Source of the DNA: Streptomyces laurentii
Lineage (GTDB): Bacteria > Actinomycetota > Actinomycetes > Streptomycetales > Streptomycetaceae
Assembly: GCA_002355495.1 (NCBI GenBank)
Contig: AP017424.1
Coordinates: forward strand, 6,017,501 to 6,081,500
Direction: 5' to 3'
Length of the DNA: 64,000 nucleotides
Positions 62,606 through 64,000 of this stretch are shown in pieces. The notes under the pieces were generated by a model. That model made no database searches. It was not told the DNA's origin and saw only the letters and a list, made by a program, of their open reading frames with translations. The number at the start of each line of letters is the position of its first letter. Position 1 is the first letter of the stretch. The position numbers and the translations under genes were made by a program.

Positions 62606-63335
62606 TCAGTCCGTGTTCGGCTTCGTGTACCCCGCGACCTCGCGCGGGCTCCGCGCGCCCGGGCCCACGTCATGCGCCGAGGGGCGCTCAATCTTGATGC
62701 CCAGGATGGGGAGCGCTCGTCCGGGTTCATCGCGGATCGCCCGGGTGGTCTTGGCGATGTTGTCGGCTCCGAGGGTTCTCAGCACGCCGATGGCCAGGTT
62801 GCGGAGGGTCGCCATGGCGCGAGGTGCGGTCCCGGTGTGAACGGTGGAGGCGTCCTCGCCGAAGGTGACGTCCCTGATGTGGCGCGAGGAGTTCTCCACT
62901 CCCCAGTGCCCGCGGATCCCGGCGGCCAGGTCGGCCGGGCCGGTCTGGTGGGCGTCGAGACTGGTGACGGCGTAGACGCTCTCACGGGTCTCGCGTTCGC
63001 CGGTGGGCTTGCGGCGGCGGTGGACACGGATGGCCGGACGAGCGTGAGGGAAGGCGGTCCCGCCAAGTTGGTCCGCGATGGCGCAGGTCTTGATCGAGCG
63101 GGACTCCCGCCTGCCGTGCGCGGAGGTGGAGGCGGTGTGCCGGACCGGAATGTCCCGCCATGGCAGGGCCGCGAGCCGGCTGTAAGCGGTCGGCTGGTTG
63201 GTCTTGATCACGGCGATGTAGTGGGCCTTCTTGGACTCGACCAGCCATGAGATGTTCGCCCTGACCGAGTGCAGGGCGTCGAAGGTGACGACGGCGCCGG
63301 CCAGGTCCAGCGGCGCCGGCAGCGGCCGGAAGTGC
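62606..63335 (-). pseudogene. ISAs1-family transposase, 5'-truncated
   Basis: The reading frame covers the C-terminal two thirds of an ISAs1 DDE transposase: DLAGAVVTFDALHSV (catalytic Asp region), HYIAVIKTNQPTAYSRLAAL, and the glutamate region GHWGVENSSRHIRDVTFGED. An internal ATG (63211) opens the longest formal ORF but similarity begins upstream at about 63335 with no start codon, and the N-terminal domain is missing. Inverted repeats of the IS were not found. It marks the boundary between the NRPS cluster and the next locus. Confidence 0.8.
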
Positions 63336-63427
63336 GTGCAGGGCAGGCATGATCAAGAGCGGTGCGAATCGGTCAAGTACTTAAGTCCCTGCCGATCACG
63401 GAGAACGGTCCGGGAGGATGGCATGCG

Positions 63428-64000
63428 ATGGACATGACTTCTCCGCGCCCGGCAGGCCCGCCGGACGGGTACGGGCCCTTCGCGCATCTCACCGCCCCGA
63501 ACGTGCTGCTCTACCGCTCGGTGATGCGCGCCTTCCTCGTGGCCAAGGAGCGGTTCGCCGTACACCTGCGGCCCGAGGACGTGTACGCCGCGCTGCCCGC
63601 CGCCGTACGGCCCGGTGAGTTGGAGGGGGTCGTCGGAGCCCTGGACAAGCTGGTCGAGTGGGGGAACCTGCGCGCCGACCCGGACACCGGGCGGGTCACG
63701 GCCGTCGAGGACTTCTACCGCAAGCGTTACATCTACCAGCTCACCCGGGAGGGTGAGGCGGCCGAGGAGGCCCTGTCCGCCTACGACGAGGCGCTCGGGC
63801 GTCGGGGTGCGCTCCAGGCCGTCGCGCTGCACGACATCGTCACCCAGCTCCGCGCCCTCCTCGTGCTGGCGGCCGAGGAGGCACCGGATCCGGCCAAGAC
63901 GCATCTCGCGCTGGACGGGCTCGCCAGTCGGTTCGGGGCGCTCGCCGACAACGCGCGGGCCTTCATGGGGTCCCTGCAGCGGACCATCGACCTCCACGAC
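63428..64000 (+). CDS. DUF2397-family protein, probable JetA-type subunit of a Wadjet-like system (partial)
   Basis: First 191 codons, open to the window edge. LTAPNVLLYRSVMRAFLVAK, ERFAVHLRPEDVYAALPA, KLVEWGNLRADPDT, and FYRKRYIYQLTREGEAAEEA match the N-terminus of DUF2397 (TIGR02677) proteins as I know them. These stand first in a four-gene set, DUF2397-DUF2398-SbcC/MukB-like-DUF2399, a Wadjet type that cuts circular plasmids after loop extrusion. The ATG 63428 has GGGAGG 10 bases upstream. The partners must lie beyond 64000 and cannot be checked here. Confidence 0.72.
   Translation, partial: MDMTSPRPAGPPDGYGPFAHLTAPNVLLYRSVMRAFLVAKERFAVHLRPEDVYAALPAAVRPGELEGVVGALDKLVEWGNLRADPDTGRVTAVEDFYRKRYIYQLTREGEAAEEALSAYDEALGRRGALQAVALHDIVTQLRALLVLAAEEAPDPAKTHLALDGLASRFGALADNARAFMGSLQRTIDLHD

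Noticed and set aside
1..64000. tRNA, rRNA or CRISPR array
   Set aside because: No cloverleaf, rRNA stretch or regularly spaced repeats were seen on reading both strands; a covariance search was not possible.

Overview
The base composition (very high G+C), the GTG/TTG starts, the many 1-4 bp start/stop overlaps and the gene families all point to a Streptomyces chromosome. The window reads as a mosaic: a core housekeeping segment, a carotenoid island, a large nonribosomal peptide (NRPS) cluster, and a transposase scar followed by the start of a probable anti-plasmid defence locus.

1-4.8 kb, core: two TrkA-type K+ regulatory proteins (minus) diverge from a KimA-like APC-family transporter, followed by a TRAM-domain RNA 5-methyluridine methyltransferase.

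4.7-20.4 kb, carotenoid island: litS (sigma factor) and litR (B12-type MerR light regulator) diverge over a 10-bp palindrome. A plus-strand operon holds an oxidoreductase, an SDR, crtY, crtT and crtU. A convergent minus-strand operon holds crtE, crtI, crtB and crtV. Together they encode light-inducible synthesis of the aromatic carotenoid isorenieratene. Upstream of crtE lie a frameshifted Fe-S photolyase/cryptochrome, the last 42 codons of a second photolyase, a cation-efflux gene fragment and an ISL3 transposase remnant. The island is bracketed by two copies, about 180 bp each, of the 3' end and downstream sequence of the methyltransferase gene, a signature of integration at that gene's 3' end.

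20.8-62.6 kb, lipopeptide-type NRPS cluster: an MFS exporter; a free-standing carrier-condensation protein; two type II thioesterases; two carrier proteins; three NRPSs with five adenylation domains in all; two MbtH proteins; two FabF-type ketosynthases; an acyl-CoA dehydrogenase; a diiron protein with two DExxH motifs; a fatty acyl-AMP ligase; a clavaminate-synthase-like Fe(II)/2-oxoglutarate oxygenase; an SDR; a P450; a PPTase; panD (aspartate decarboxylase) overlapping a STAND regulator gene; and a LuxR regulator. Domain types and linker tails suggest the order NRPS2 (43.3 kb), NRPS3 (49.8 kb), NRPS1 (25.1 kb), giving an N-acylated peptide with one confidently predicted residue, D-Ser. The last module has no adenylation domain, and I find no type I thioesterase. 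I do not recognise this combination as a known cluster.

62.6-64 kb: a 5'-truncated ISAs1 transposase, then the first 191 codons of a DUF2397-family protein, usually the first gene of a four-gene Wadjet-type locus. Two MITE-like elements with terminal inverted repeats and short target duplications (35.5 kb and 59.7 kb) sit in the NRPS cluster; one supplies the last codons of the P450. No tRNA, rRNA, CRISPR array or intact integrase was seen.
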